Assembly: GCF_002382885.1 (NCBI RefSeq)
Contig: NZ_NWVL01000045.1
Coordinates: forward strand, 1 to 64,000
Length of the DNA stretch: 64,000 nt
Source of the DNA: Streptomyces sp. WZ.A104
GTDB taxonomy: Bacteria; Actinomycetota; Actinomycetes; Streptomycetales; Streptomycetaceae
Direction: 5' to 3'
Under the pieces are notes generated by a model. The model worked only from the letters and a program-made list of their open reading frames with translations. It was not told the origin of the DNA and made no database searches. Position numbers and translations under genes: made by a program. This document shows, one piece after another, positions 23,674-33,183 of the stretch. Positions within the stretch are counted from its first letter, which is position 1. Every line of letters starts with the position of its first letter.

Positions 23674-25364
23674 CAGCCGTGAACCGGGTCCCGGACGACC
23701 AGGACGAGCCGGCGCTCCTGCGCGACCAGTTCCGCCAACTCCTCCGCTACCGAAGCCTGCTGGCCGCCGGCGTCGCCGTCGGACTGCTCGGCGGAGGCTA
23801 TCTCGCGCTCGGCGGCGAGGAGACCTACACCGCCACCGGCGAAGTACTCGTCCGTTCCGCGATCTCCGACCCCTTCGCCGCCGGAGCCTCCGCCGACAAG
23901 GGCATCAACATCGGCTCCGAGCGCCAGACCGCCGTCAGCGACACCGTCGGCACCCTGGCCGCGGGCACCCTCCTCAAGGCGGGCGACGACGTCACCGCCC
24001 GTAAGCTGCTGGACGGACTCCAGGTCACCAACCCGCCCAACACCCTCATCCTCCGCTTCTCCTACACCGGTGCCACCCCCGAGCAGTCCCGCGCCCGCGC
24101 CGAAGCCCTGGCAGGCGCGTATCTCGCCCATCGCAAGGCGCGCACCGAGGACAGCATCGAGAACATGTCCGACGGCTACCGGGCCCAGCTCGGCCCGCTG
24201 GAGGAGAAGCGCGACGTGCTGGAGAAGCAGATCGGCGCGGGCGCCGCCGACGACGTCACCAGTGCCCGCGCCAACATCATCGTCTCCATCTCCGAACTGA
24301 GCCGGAAGATCTCCGAGCTCAAGGCCCTGGACACCACCCCCGGCTATCTCAACAAGAAGCCCGTCGCCCCCACCTCGCCCACCGGGGCCGGCCTGCCCCT
24401 GCTGCTCGGGCTCGGCGGTGTCGTCGGTCTGGCGCTGGGGCTGCTGCTGTCCTGGGTGCGCCTCGTCTTCGACCCCGCCGTACGCACCACCCGCGAGCTG
24501 GTCCACTCGCTCGGCGCCCCGCTGCTCGGCACCCTGCCCCGGGAGCGCGCCGCCACGGGCGGACTGCTCGCCATCGGCCGCAGCGGTTCCCGGCTCGCCG
24601 AGGAGTACCGCGCGGTCGCCTTCCGGCTCGCCTACGACCCGTCGTTCGCCGAGAGCCGCCGCCTGCTCGTCACCGCTCCGCGCGACGACAACGCGGCCGC
24701 CGCCGCGGCCGCGGCCAACCTCGCCGCCGCCTTCGCCGAGATGGGCCGTGACGTCCTGCTGGTCGAGGCCGATCTGCGCACCCCCTCCCTCGCCCGGGAC
24801 CTGGGCTCCGCCGCCCACAAGGTGCGCCCGCCGCGCTGGGCCGCCGAGGAAGGCGACGGCAGCTGGCCCACCGGCGGCCGCTCGGGCGTGGACGTCCCCG
24901 GCTCCGGGGCCTTCACCCTGATCCCCGGCACCACCGTCGACAACGTCCCGCGCGTCCTCACCTCCCCGCCCGTCGGCCGCGTCGTCGCCGAGGCCGACCG
25001 CCCCGGCACCGTCGTCATCGTGCTCGCCCCGCCCGTCCTGTCCTACGCGGACGCGGTCGCCCTGGTCGACCGGGTGGCGGGCGTCATGATCGTGTGCGAC
25101 CCGCGCGAGGTGCACCGCAGCGACCTGGAACGCATCCGCGAGATCATCGTCGCCTCCGGGGGCTCCGTCCTCGGTTCCCTGCTCCATCCGCCCCGGGGGC
25201 GGATGCGCCGCGCGGAGCGGCGAGCGAAGTCCACCCGGCGCAGGGGAAGCGGCGGTGGCGGCGGACCCACTCCCACCGCAGAGCCGGACGCCCCCGAGCT
25301 CACCGGCGATCCGACCGAGACCCTCGGCCTGCGCTCCTTGACGCTACCGGCGGCGCGACGGTGA
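23670..25364 (+). CDS. Wzz/CapA-BY-kinase-like polysaccharide co-polymerase with degenerate P-loop
   Basis: A 564-residue protein with a chain-length-determinant N-terminal part: membrane segment at about 25-48, external domain with coiled-coil propensity at about 170-220, and a second membrane segment near 240-265. A cytoplasmic ParA/BY-kinase-like domain follows. In the domain the Walker A region reads TAPRDDNAAAAAAAANLA (from residue 335) and lacks the GKST/GKT that binds ATP. The Walker B strand VLLVEADLRTP (about 362) is kept. The C-terminus is Arg/Gly-rich and has no tyrosine cluster. It probably controls chain length or export structurally rather than as a kinase. It is coupled on both sides. 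Confidence 0.85.
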   Translation: MTAVNRVPDDQDEPALLRDQFRQLLRYRSLLAAGVAVGLLGGGYLALGGEETYTATGEVLVRSAISDPFAAGASADKGINIGSERQTAVSDTVGTLAAGTLLKAGDDVTARKLLDGLQVTNPPNTLILRFSYTGATPEQSRARAEALAGAYLAHRKARTEDSIENMSDGYRAQLGPLEEKRDVLEKQIGAGAADDVTSARANIIVSISELSRKISELKALDTTPGYLNKKPVAPTSPTGAGLPLLLGLGGVVGLALGLLLSWVRLVFDPAVRTTRELVHSLGAPLLGTLPRERAATGGLLAIGRSGSRLAEEYRAVAFRLAYDPSFAESRRLLVTAPRDDNAAAAAAAANLAAAFAEMGRDVLLVEADLRTPSLARDLGSAAHKVRPPRWAAEEGDGSWPTGGRSGVDVPGSGAFTLIPGTTVDNVPRVLTSPPVGRVVAEADRPGTVVIVLAPPVLSYADAVALVDRVAGVMIVCDPREVHRSDLERIREIIVASGGSVLGSLLHPPRGRMRRAERRAKSTRRRGSGGGGGPTPTAEPDAPELTGDPTETLGLRSLTLPAARR

Positions 25365-26605
25365 GAGCCCGCACGGCCGTCCTCTGCTCGGTCGCGGACC
25401 AGGGCGTGGCGGCGCTCACCAACATCCTCGTGCTGGTGGCCGCCGCCCGGCTCTCCACCGTCGCCGACTTCGCCCGCTTCTCCGCGGTCTACCTGGTCTT
25501 CACAGTGCTGCTCGGCGTCTCGGGGGCGTACACCGGGCAGCCCCTCGTCCTCAAACGCGGCGCGGGCGAGGAGACCCGCGGCGCCTGCCGCTCGGCCGTG
25601 ACCTTCACCGTGCTCGCCGCCGCCGTGCTCGGCGCGCTCCTGGCCGCCGTCTGCGCCCTCGTCCCCGGCGACACGGCCCGCGCCCTGCTGATGCTCGGCC
25701 TGGTCCTGCCCGTGGTGCTGGGCCAGGACGCCGTCCGCTACGCCTTCGCCACGCTCCGGCAGCCCCATCACGCCCTGATCTCGGACCTGTTGCGGCTGGT
25801 CTGCGTACTCGCGGCCCTCTCCGTACAGGACTACGGGGCGGCCCCGGCCCGGCTGATCGCGGTCTGGGGCCTGTCCGCCCTGCCCGCCCTGCTGCTCTCC
25901 GCCGCCCTGCTCCACCGTGCCACCGCCGGGGCCCCGACGGCACTGCGCCCGATGCTGCGGCGCGGCCACCTCGGGCAGCGCTTCACCGTCGAGTTCGGCG
26001 TGGGCAACGCCACCAGTCAGCTGTCCGTCCTCGGCCTCGGCGCGGTCGGCAACCCCCTCCTGGTCGGGGCGCTGCGCGGGGCGACCACCCTCTTCGGGCC
26101 GCTGAACGTGCTGTTCACCTCCGCCACATCCTTCGGCCCCCCGATCCTCGGCCGTGTCGGCGACGAGCGCCGCCGGGTCCGGGCCACCGCCGCGCTCGCC
26201 GCCGCTCTCGCCACCACGGCCGCGCTCTGGGCCACGGTCCTCGCCCTGCTGCCCGACAGCGCAGGACGCCAACTCCTCGGCGATACCTGGCCCGTTGCCG
26301 CCGCACTGCTCCCCGCGACCGGCAGCCAGTACGCGGCGATGGCCGTCGGCACCTGCGGCCTGCTCGCCCTGCGCATGCTCGACCCGCGCACCACGCTCCC
26401 CATCCAGATCGTCTTCTCACTCACCGCCGTGGCGTTCCTCGCGGGCGGTTACGTCATCGGCGGCGTCCCGGGCGCCGCCTGGGGCCTCTTCCTGGGCTCG
26501 CTCTGCAAAGCCACCGCTACCTGGATCAGGGTGGCCCGGCTGCGCCGACGGAAGGCCGCGCCCCAGGAGCCCGTCAGCGCCGACGCGCTGCCCGCTGCTC
26601 CCTGA
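25361..26605 (+). CDS. Wzx-like polysaccharide flippase
   Basis: A 414-residue polytopic membrane protein of the MATE/Wzx superfamily type with about 12 hydrophobic segments. It begins RARTAVLCSVADQGVAALTN, a typical flippase first helix. It would move the undecaprenyl-linked repeat unit across the membrane. The GTG at 25361 overlaps the previous stop. It converges with the Wzy-like gene, with a 32-base overlap of coding sequence. Confidence 0.8.
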   Translation: MRARTAVLCSVADQGVAALTNILVLVAAARLSTVADFARFSAVYLVFTVLLGVSGAYTGQPLVLKRGAGEETRGACRSAVTFTVLAAAVLGALLAAVCALVPGDTARALLMLGLVLPVVLGQDAVRYAFATLRQPHHALISDLLRLVCVLAALSVQDYGAAPARLIAVWGLSALPALLLSAALLHRATAGAPTALRPMLRRGHLGQRFTVEFGVGNATSQLSVLGLGAVGNPLLVGALRGATTLFGPLNVLFTSATSFGPPILGRVGDERRRVRATAALAAALATTAALWATVLALLPDSAGRQLLGDTWPVAAALLPATGSQYAAMAVGTCGLLALRMLDPRTTLPIQIVFSLTAVAFLAGGYVIGGVPGAAWGLFLGSLCKATATWIRVARLRRRKAAPQEPVSADALPAAP

Positions 26606-28088
26606 ACGTGGTGATCAGCGCCAGACAGAGCACCGCGATGGCGAGCTTGCCCGCCGCCTGGAGCAGTGGGCCGCGCAGCAGGATGAAGGTGTACCCGGCG
26701 ATCAGCGGGGCCGCGATGGCCAGCACACTGCCGGAGCCCGGGCCCGCCCGGGTGACCGCGAGGGCGTAGCGGCGGTCCGTGCGGGCCGCCGCGTAGCCGA
26801 TCAGCGCCAGGCCGCCGGCCATTCCGGCCGGGCCGAGGTCGACCCAGAGCTCGGTCCACAGCGGGGCCGAGAGGTTGGTCATCCGCATCCCCATCCACTG
26901 CCCGACCCGGACCCCGGTGTCCTCCGGCTTTCCGCTCCACACCGCCCGGGGTACGAAGAACAGTGCGGAGCCCGCCAGTTGACGGCCATAGGTGTGGCCC
27001 CGGGTGTCCACCCAGGAGATGGTGTTGGCGAACATCACCGTCTGGTCGTAGTCCTTGGTGGCCAGCGGCTCGAAAGCCGAGGCGGACTGCACGGTCCGCT
27101 GCCCCTCCTCGTCGTAGCGGAACTTGTCCGCGTACGGGAACAGCACCAGCGCCCCCACCACGCCCGCCGCGAGCACCGAGCGGTACACCGCCGCACTGCG
27201 CGGGAACGCCGTGAACAGCAACGACACCAGAACCGTCAGGAACCAGTAACGCGCGTTGGAGATCGGGTTGTTCACCACCAGATTGAGCGCCGCCAGCGCC
27301 ACCCACACCAGCACCGTCGACGGGGTCCTCCGGGCCCGCCGGGAGGTCACCAGGCGGCGGGTGCAGAAGAGCAGTGCCAGCAGCGCGGGGACCGTGCCGA
27401 AGCCCTTCAGGAACGCCGAGCCGACGTTCGACTCGCCCGAGGCCACCCCGCTCGCCGCCACCGTCTCGCTGATCTCCTGCCTGCTGGAGAAGAAGACCGC
27501 GGGCCCGCCCAGCTTCAGCACGTAGTACCCGCTGGCCGCGAACGCGAGCAGCACCAGCAGCCGCAGCCGCACCGGGTGCGCCACGGCGGGCCCGGCCGTC
27601 CCGCGCGCGGTCGGCGTACGGCGGCGCAGCGGCCTCCGCGAGGCCAGCAGCGCCCCCAGGTCGAAGGCCGCACATCCCACCAGGATCATCGCGATCGCCG
27701 TCACCAGGTCCGAGCGCGGCCCCACCATCGGCGTCGGCGTCTGGCCGATCACCACCTGCGCGAGGGGCGCCACGCCCATCGCGATGTAGACGAACATCCA
27801 GAAGACGCCCTGGAGCAGCCGCCGCCGGGTGGAGAGGATCATCGTCGCCAGCCGGGCCCCCGCGTAGCAGGTCAGCACCAGCTGGAGCCAGTACGCCGTG
27901 TCCCGCACCCCGCTGCCGGGCTGCGCGGCGATCACCGCGGGCAGGAAGCAGACCAGACCCAGGATCAGCGGGACCGCCAGCGCCCGCGAGAGCATGGCCC
28001 AGGCGATCGGCCGGGCGGGCGGTTCGAGGGCCGCCGGCCGCGTCGGCGAAGGCTTCGGCGTGCGCGTCGGCGTGTGCACGGACGTCAT
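26574..28088 (-). CDS. O-antigen-polymerase-like (Wzy-type) membrane protein
   Basis: A 504-residue polytopic protein with 10-12 membrane segments and one long external loop between about residues 300 and 385 (containing the DKFRYDEEGQRT and SWVDTRGHTYGRQL segments). This is the layout of oligosaccharide-repeat polymerases. Sequence identity to named Wzy proteins is always low, so the call rests on topology and on neighbours (flippase, co-polymerase, glycosyltransferases). The ATG at 28088 follows a G-rich ribosome binding site. It is divergent from the next glycosyltransferase. Confidence 0.72.
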   Translation of the reverse strand: MTSVHTPTRTPKPSPTRPAALEPPARPIAWAMLSRALAVPLILGLVCFLPAVIAAQPGSGVRDTAYWLQLVLTCYAGARLATMILSTRRRLLQGVFWMFVYIAMGVAPLAQVVIGQTPTPMVGPRSDLVTAIAMILVGCAAFDLGALLASRRPLRRRTPTARGTAGPAVAHPVRLRLLVLLAFAASGYYVLKLGGPAVFFSSRQEISETVAASGVASGESNVGSAFLKGFGTVPALLALLFCTRRLVTSRRARRTPSTVLVWVALAALNLVVNNPISNARYWFLTVLVSLLFTAFPRSAAVYRSVLAAGVVGALVLFPYADKFRYDEEGQRTVQSASAFEPLATKDYDQTVMFANTISWVDTRGHTYGRQLAGSALFFVPRAVWSGKPEDTGVRVGQWMGMRMTNLSAPLWTELWVDLGPAGMAGGLALIGYAAARTDRRYALAVTRAGPGSGSVLAIAAPLIAGYTFILLRGPLLQAAGKLAIAVLCLALITTFREQRAARRR

Positions 28089-28193
28089 CCGCCCCCCGTT
28101 CCGTGGACCGCTGAACACTCTAACGAATCAACCCACTTGGAGGGACGCAATGGCTACGCTGTGAACAGTCGGCCGAGGTTGAGGGGAACCCTG

Positions 28194-29357
28194 GTGAAAA
28201 TCCTGCACGTTGTCACGCTCCACACCCCGGACCACGCGTTCGGCGGTCCGACCCGGGTGGCGCTCAACCTGTCCAAGGTTCAGCGGTCCGCCGGTGACGA
28301 CGCCCGCGTCATGGCCCTGGGCGACGGCTTCCCGGACGGTGAACTGCCCAGCCGTGTGGAGGGAGTTCCCGTCCACCTCTTCCAGGCCCGGCATCTGCTC
28401 CCGATGTTCGAGGTCAGCGGCATCACCTCCGCCGCCCTGCTGAGCACCGCCCGCCGCATGATGCGCGGCGCCGACCTCGTCCACGTCCACCTCATGCGGG
28501 ACCTGGTGACCCTGCCCGCCGCGCTGATCGCCCTCGCGACCCGTACCCCCCTGGTCGTGCAGACCCACGGCATGGTCGACCCGACCGAGAAGCGCGTCGC
28601 CCAGCTCACCGATCTGCTCGGAGTCCGCAAGGTGCTGCGGGAGGCGGACGCCGTCCTGCATCTGACCGAGATGGAACGGCTCGATGTGAACGCCGTCGCC
28701 GCACCCGTCCCGCTCAGCCGTACCGTACGCCTGGTCAACGGGGTGCGCCCGCAGGAGCGCAAGCCCGCCCGCGACCCCGGCCGCCCGCCCACCGTGCTCT
28801 TCCTCGCCCGCATCCAGGAGCGCAAGCGGCCCGAGGATTTCGTCGCCGCGATGCCGCACGTCCTCGCCCGCCACCCGGACGCCCGCTTCGTGCTGGCCGG
28901 GCCCGACACCGGGGCCCTTCCCGAGACCCTCGCGCTGGCGGCCAGGTTGGGCGTTGCCGGCTCCCTGGACCATGTCGGGCCGCTGGACCACGACGAGGTG
29001 CTCGCCGCCGGACGCGAGGCCGATGTGTACGTCCTCCCCTCCATCGAGGAGCCGCTCGGGGTCTCCGTCCTGGAGGCGATGTCGGTCGGCACCCCGGTCG
29101 TCATCACCCGCACCTGCGGCCTGGGGCCCGATGTGGCCGAGGCGGGCGCGGGACGGGTCATCGACAGCCGGGTCGGCGCGGACGCCGCCAACGCTCGCAA
29201 GGTCGCCGACGCCGTCCTGGAGCTGCTGGAGCCGGAGGCCGCCGAGCAGGCGGGCAAGGCCGCCTGGGAGCTGGTCAACGACCGCTTCACCATCGAGGTG
29301 GTCACCACCACCCTCCGGCGGACCTACGAGGACGTGGTCCGCCGGCGGCGAGGGTGA
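28194..29357 (+). CDS. family 4 glycosyltransferase
   Basis: A 387-residue GT-B glycosyltransferase. It begins MKILHVVTLHTPDHAFGGPTR and has a GT4 donor site around VLFLARIQERKRPEDFV and the E-x7-E motif in SIEEPLGVSVLEAMSVGTP. GTG 28194 is selected because GAGGGGA lies eight bases upstream; the long upstream extension is antisense to the polymerase gene. It stands alone on the plus strand between two minus-strand transcription units. Confidence 0.9.
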   Translation: MKILHVVTLHTPDHAFGGPTRVALNLSKVQRSAGDDARVMALGDGFPDGELPSRVEGVPVHLFQARHLLPMFEVSGITSAALLSTARRMMRGADLVHVHLMRDLVTLPAALIALATRTPLVVQTHGMVDPTEKRVAQLTDLLGVRKVLREADAVLHLTEMERLDVNAVAAPVPLSRTVRLVNGVRPQERKPARDPGRPPTVLFLARIQERKRPEDFVAAMPHVLARHPDARFVLAGPDTGALPETLALAARLGVAGSLDHVGPLDHDEVLAAGREADVYVLPSIEEPLGVSVLEAMSVGTPVVITRTCGLGPDVAEAGAGRVIDSRVGADAANARKVADAVLELLEPEAAEQAGKAAWELVNDRFTIEVVTTTLRRTYEDVVRRRRG

Positions 29358-29369
29358 CCGGCCGACCCG

Positions 29370-30209
29370 TCAACGTACGGGCTTCTCACGGGACTTGAGA
29401 GCTATCTGCCAGCGGTAGAAGCTCATCGCCAGCGCGAAGTCGAACCCCGCCCGGCCGTCCAGGAAGCCCCGCCGGTAGAGGTACATGTACGCGAACGACA
29501 CCACCGGCTTGAACGGCGCCTTGTGGAACAACTGCCCCTGACGCGACTTGACCTGACGCACCTGCTCCTTGACCTCGGGGTGGTGCTCCAGCCACGCCTC
29601 CCAGTCCGAGTAGCGGTTGTGCCGCTCGAACCAGGCGGTGACCGGGTCGAGGTCCTGGTGCTCGATCGGGTGCCTCAGCGTCCCCACGCTCGCCGCGACC
29701 GGCTGGTAGTGGCCCTCCACCTCCCCGATCCCCGGCGCGTCCAGATCCCCGACCTCCGGGTAGTGGCAGCGGGTCCGGTCGGTCAACGACCGCTTGCGGA
29801 TGGTGTATCCGTGGCGCAGCCGCTTCCCCGAGAACCAGTAGCCGAGGGGGATGTCGTAGGCGGCGGGCTTCGGTGCCGCCGGGTTCCGGAAGGTCTGCCG
29901 CAGTTCGGCCAGCAGCCCCGGGCTGAGCCGCTCGTCCCCGTCGAGCAGCAGAATCCAGTCCAGGTCGGTGCGGACGTTCTCCAGGCACCACTGCTTCTTC
30001 CGGGGATGGCCCCCGTCCCAGGTGTACGTGACCACCTCGGCCCCGCACTCCTCGGCGATCTTCACGGTGTCGTCGGTGCTGTGCGAGTCCACCACCACGA
30101 CCGCCTCGAAGTGGCCGAGCACCGACTTCACCGCCTCGGCGATGTTCAGTCCCTCGTTCTTGGTGGGGATCGCCACCGCTATCGGGAGCTTCGTCTTACC
30201 TGCGGTCAT
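29370..30209 (-). CDS. family 2 glycosyltransferase (WaaE/KdtX-like)
   Basis: A 279-residue GT-A enzyme of the WaaE-like subgroup. The nucleotide-binding strand AVAIPTKNEGLNIAEAV and the metal-binding WILLLDGDERLSPGLL (DGDER) are followed by HPIEHQDLDPVTAWFERHNRYS, typical of this subgroup. It transfers a sugar from a nucleotide donor at the inner face of the membrane. It is the last gene of a five-gene minus-strand operon led by gmd; its ATG overlaps the lipoprotein stop. Confidence 0.9.
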   Translation of the reverse strand: MTAGKTKLPIAVAIPTKNEGLNIAEAVKSVLGHFEAVVVVDSHSTDDTVKIAEECGAEVVTYTWDGGHPRKKQWCLENVRTDLDWILLLDGDERLSPGLLAELRQTFRNPAAPKPAAYDIPLGYWFSGKRLRHGYTIRKRSLTDRTRCHYPEVGDLDAPGIGEVEGHYQPVAASVGTLRHPIEHQDLDPVTAWFERHNRYSDWEAWLEHHPEVKEQVRQVKSRQGQLFHKAPFKPVVSFAYMYLYRRGFLDGRAGFDFALAMSFYRWQIALKSREKPVR

Positions 30210-30928
30210 CCCTTGGCTCCTTCGAGCAGCCAGGCGTAGCAGCCTGTGGAGGTGAACGTACGGGCGGACTCCGGGATCGTGATCTTGCGGGAGTTGCCGG
30301 TGTCGGAGGTGCCCGAGGACAGTTCCCTGCCCCCGGCCCCGGCGATCTGCCAGGAGCAGTTCGCGGTGGGGGAGGCCGAGCGGTAGACGCCCGGACGGAG
30401 CTTCTTCCCGGTGTGTGTGCCGTCCGGGTAGCCGACCGCCGCCTCGTCCACCAGGTCCTGGTGCTGGGAGCAGAGCCCGGCGACCGCGTCCGCCGCGCCC
30501 GGGATCTCGTCGGTCACGATCGTGCCGATGGCGGTGTCCCGGTCGACCTTGACCAGGTAGCGCAGCTTGTCGCAGGTCTCCTGCCCGGTCTGGAGCACGG
30601 CGGCCGGGTCCATGCCCTTGGGCACCCGGTCCTCCAGATACTTCTTCTGCTTCTCGGTGAACGTCCCGGTGGCCGGGGTGAGCTTGTCGGCGGGTGTCTT
30701 GGGGCCCTCGGCCGTGGCGGCCGGAGCGGACGGCACGGCGGTTGCGGGCTCCTTGGCGGACGGCGGGGCGGGTGTGGTGGCGGAGGGGCCGGGGACGGCG
30801 GGCCCGGAGGCCGCGGGGCGCTCGGCGCCCGCGGCCTCCGGGTCGTTCCCGTCCGCGGACGAGCCGCAGGCCGCCAGCGCCGCCGCCGTCATGACGACGG
30901 CGGCGCCGGCCAGGAACGGATTCCTCAT
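30206..30928 (-). CDS. secreted lipoprotein, function unknown
   Basis: A 240-residue lipoprotein. The signal peptide ends in the lipobox LAAC, followed by a long Ala/Pro/Ser/Thr-rich spacer (to about residue 90). A compact domain follows with four cysteines (for example GQETCDKLRY, VAGLCSQHQ, TANCSWQIAG, TSTGCYAWLLEG). The C-terminal half, from PGVYRSASPTANCSW, resembles small beta-rich extracellular domains of actinomycete envelope proteins. It starts one base inside the stop of the LamG gene. The role is unknown; its company points to polysaccharide attachment or surface display. Confidence 0.8.
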   Translation of the reverse strand: MRNPFLAGAAVVMTAAALAACGSSADGNDPEAAGAERPAASGPAVPGPSATTPAPPSAKEPATAVPSAPAATAEGPKTPADKLTPATGTFTEKQKKYLEDRVPKGMDPAAVLQTGQETCDKLRYLVKVDRDTAIGTIVTDEIPGAADAVAGLCSQHQDLVDEAAVGYPDGTHTGKKLRPGVYRSASPTANCSWQIAGAGGRELSSGTSDTGNSRKITIPESARTFTSTGCYAWLLEGAKG

Positions 30929-33183
30929 CAGCCGTTCCTCAGGGCGTAGTGCGCGCTGATCTGGGAAGCGCTCAGCGCGGTCGGATAGATGGCGGTCTCG
31001 TCGATCTGGCCGGCGAAGAAGTTGCTGGAGGGTCGGCTGGGCCAGCCCGACAGGTTGTCCCCGCCGACCCGCCAGTAGCCGGGGTAGTCCTCGTTGGCGG
31101 TGTACAGGAAGTTCGACGTGCGCCGCTGTCCGTCGACGTACAGCGCCATGCCGCCGGGGCCCTGGGTGGCGACGATGTGGTGCCACTGGCCGTCGTTGTA
31201 CGTTCCCGGGGTGGTGATGGTCCGGGTGCCGCCCCTGTACACGCCGAACGTGAGCCGCCCGTCGTTGCGCATGTAGACGTGCTTGTCGTGACGGGTGCTG
31301 TTCTGCTGGGTCAGATTGCCGAAGCCGATGATCTTCCCACCCCGGTTGGTGGTGGTCTTGATCCAGGTCTCGATGGTGAACCGGGTCGGCTGCGGGTGCT
31401 GCCGGTTGCTGTACAGGTACTCGTCGCTGCCGTTGAGCCCGATCGCTGTCGAGGGCCCGGCCACTGCGGCCGGGGTCTGCCGGTAGGCGGGGGCGTTGCG
31501 CATGAACCCGTTGTTCAGGTTGCGGCTGCTGTCGTGCGCGAAGGTGGAGATGCCCTCGTCGTAGCGCCAGTAGAGGCTCGCCCCGTCCGCCCGGACCCGG
31601 TCGGCATAGGCCTCCGTGGTGCTCGCCACGGTGGCGGAGTGGGGTGGGGACTTGGCGCTGGTGTTGATGCCGTCGCTGGCGGTGATCCGGTACGAGTGGG
31701 TCTCGCCCGGGGTGACGTCGGTGTCCGTCCAGGTCAGCTGCGGCCGGTCCCAGAAGACGGAGTAGCCGGTCGTGGTGTGGACCGGGGTGTCGGAGCCGTT
31801 CTTGTAGATCCGGTAGGTCAGCTCGCCGTCGTCGGTGTCGAAGCTGGTCTGCCAGTTCACGTCGATCTGCCCCGGAGTCAGCGTCGACAGGCTGACGTTG
31901 GGCACCCAGGGTGCCCCGGTGTCCGGTCCGTCCGCGAACCGGGTCAGGCCCTGCTGGGGCTTTCGGTTGACCGTGGTGAACTCGCCGCCCACCCACAGGT
32001 AGTGGCGGTCGCCGCTGCTCGTCTGCGCCATCACGCGGGGGCCGACCGGCTCCCCGATGCCGTCGTTGGTGTCCGGGAACCACGGCAGCAGCTTCGGGTC
32101 GTCGACCGACTGGGCCAGCAGGTGCTTGCGCGGCTGGTCGGGGAACGCGCCCATGCTGGCGCAGTCGTGGGCGTGGCTGCCGCTGTAGAGCACCCCGGAG
32201 TGCACCAGCACCGACTGGGTCGCGCCGAGGCAGGTGTCCCGCCAGCGCTGCTGGAAGTCGCTCAGGTCCAGGGCGATGCGGCCGTCGAACACCCCTCCGC
32301 CGCTGCCCTCGTTGGCGGTGTAGAAGCCGGTGGCGTCGGTGGTGATGTCCTGGACGGTGGACCGGTCGTGGATGAACCCCGGGTAGGACTTGGTGAGTTG
32401 CCCGGTGGTGGCGTCCACCACGGCCAGGGCGTGCGTGCTGGTGCCGTTGATCCGGAAGAAGTCCCCGCCGAGCAGCACGTTCTGCCCGTCCGGGGTCACC
32501 TCGATGGCCCGGGCCACCTCGTCCGCGTTCGCCGTGAAGGGCAGCAGTGAGGCCCCGGCCGTGGTCACGGCGGCGAACTTGTTCCTGGTCTGACCGCCGA
32601 CGCTGTTGAAGTCGCCGCCGAGATAGACCGTGTCGCCGGTGGCGGCGAGCGCTCGCACGGTCGCCGTCACGGCGATCTTGAAGTCGTCGCGGACGGTGCA
32701 GGTCTCGGTGTCGATCGCCGCGATGTTGCTCACCCCGACCCCGTTCACCGCCCCGAACTGCCCGCCCGCGTAGAGGGTTTCGCCGTCCGGGGACAGTGCC
32801 AGGGACCGGACGGTAGCGGTCCCGGAGGAGACCGTGAACGACAGCGAGCAGTCGGTGGGGGCCCCGGTCGCCGCATCGAACGCCGCGAAGTTCACCGCGG
32901 GCTCTTCGCCGGTGCCGGGCGCGGCCGTGGGGGGGCGCAGGGTGGAGAAGGTGCCGCCCGCGTACACGACGCCGTCGCCGGCGGCCATCGCCCAGACGAT
33001 GCCGTTGGTCTGCCAGGTGGTGAGGTCGTCCGCGGTGATCGCGACCGGTGGTGTCAGTGCCGCCGCCGGGGATGCCCCGACCGCGGTCGCGGACAGGGCT
33101 CCGGCCAGCAGGCCGAGAGCGGCGGTGGCGGCCCGCACACGGCCGCGCCCCCCGGTTCTCTGCCCCGTACTTCCGTTCATCAT
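30928..33183 (-). CDS. secreted beta-propeller / fibronectin III / LamG surface protein
   Basis: A 751-residue exported protein. The signal peptide (to about residue 43) ends in ASPAAA. Residues about 50-410 are propeller-like repeats with recurring GGxF and VNG motifs (VVYAGGTFST, LYAGGQFGAVNG, VYLGGDFNSVGG, LLGGDFFRING). A fibronectin type III domain follows at about 420-525 (ITASDGINTSAKSP). A LamG/concanavalin-like jelly roll (about 540-745, with WHHIVATQGPGGMALYVDGQ) ends the protein. It probably binds carbohydrate outside the cell. It is a close paralogue of the next gene upstream, with which it is translationally coupled (ATGA). Confidence 0.85.
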   Translation of the reverse strand: MMNGSTGQRTGGRGRVRAATAALGLLAGALSATAVGASPAAALTPPVAITADDLTTWQTNGIVWAMAAGDGVVYAGGTFSTLRPPTAAPGTGEEPAVNFAAFDAATGAPTDCSLSFTVSSGTATVRSLALSPDGETLYAGGQFGAVNGVGVSNIAAIDTETCTVRDDFKIAVTATVRALAATGDTVYLGGDFNSVGGQTRNKFAAVTTAGASLLPFTANADEVARAIEVTPDGQNVLLGGDFFRINGTSTHALAVVDATTGQLTKSYPGFIHDRSTVQDITTDATGFYTANEGSGGGVFDGRIALDLSDFQQRWRDTCLGATQSVLVHSGVLYSGSHAHDCASMGAFPDQPRKHLLAQSVDDPKLLPWFPDTNDGIGEPVGPRVMAQTSSGDRHYLWVGGEFTTVNRKPQQGLTRFADGPDTGAPWVPNVSLSTLTPGQIDVNWQTSFDTDDGELTYRIYKNGSDTPVHTTTGYSVFWDRPQLTWTDTDVTPGETHSYRITASDGINTSAKSPPHSATVASTTEAYADRVRADGASLYWRYDEGISTFAHDSSRNLNNGFMRNAPAYRQTPAAVAGPSTAIGLNGSDEYLYSNRQHPQPTRFTIETWIKTTTNRGGKIIGFGNLTQQNSTRHDKHVYMRNDGRLTFGVYRGGTRTITTPGTYNDGQWHHIVATQGPGGMALYVDGQRRTSNFLYTANEDYPGYWRVGGDNLSGWPSRPSSNFFAGQIDETAIYPTALSASQISAHYALRNG

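Noticed and set aside
23381..25187. Minus-strand His/Gly-rich frame opposite the glycosyltransferase and co-polymerase genes
   Set aside because: No start context or conserved motif; it mirrors the codon bias of the plus-strand genes.
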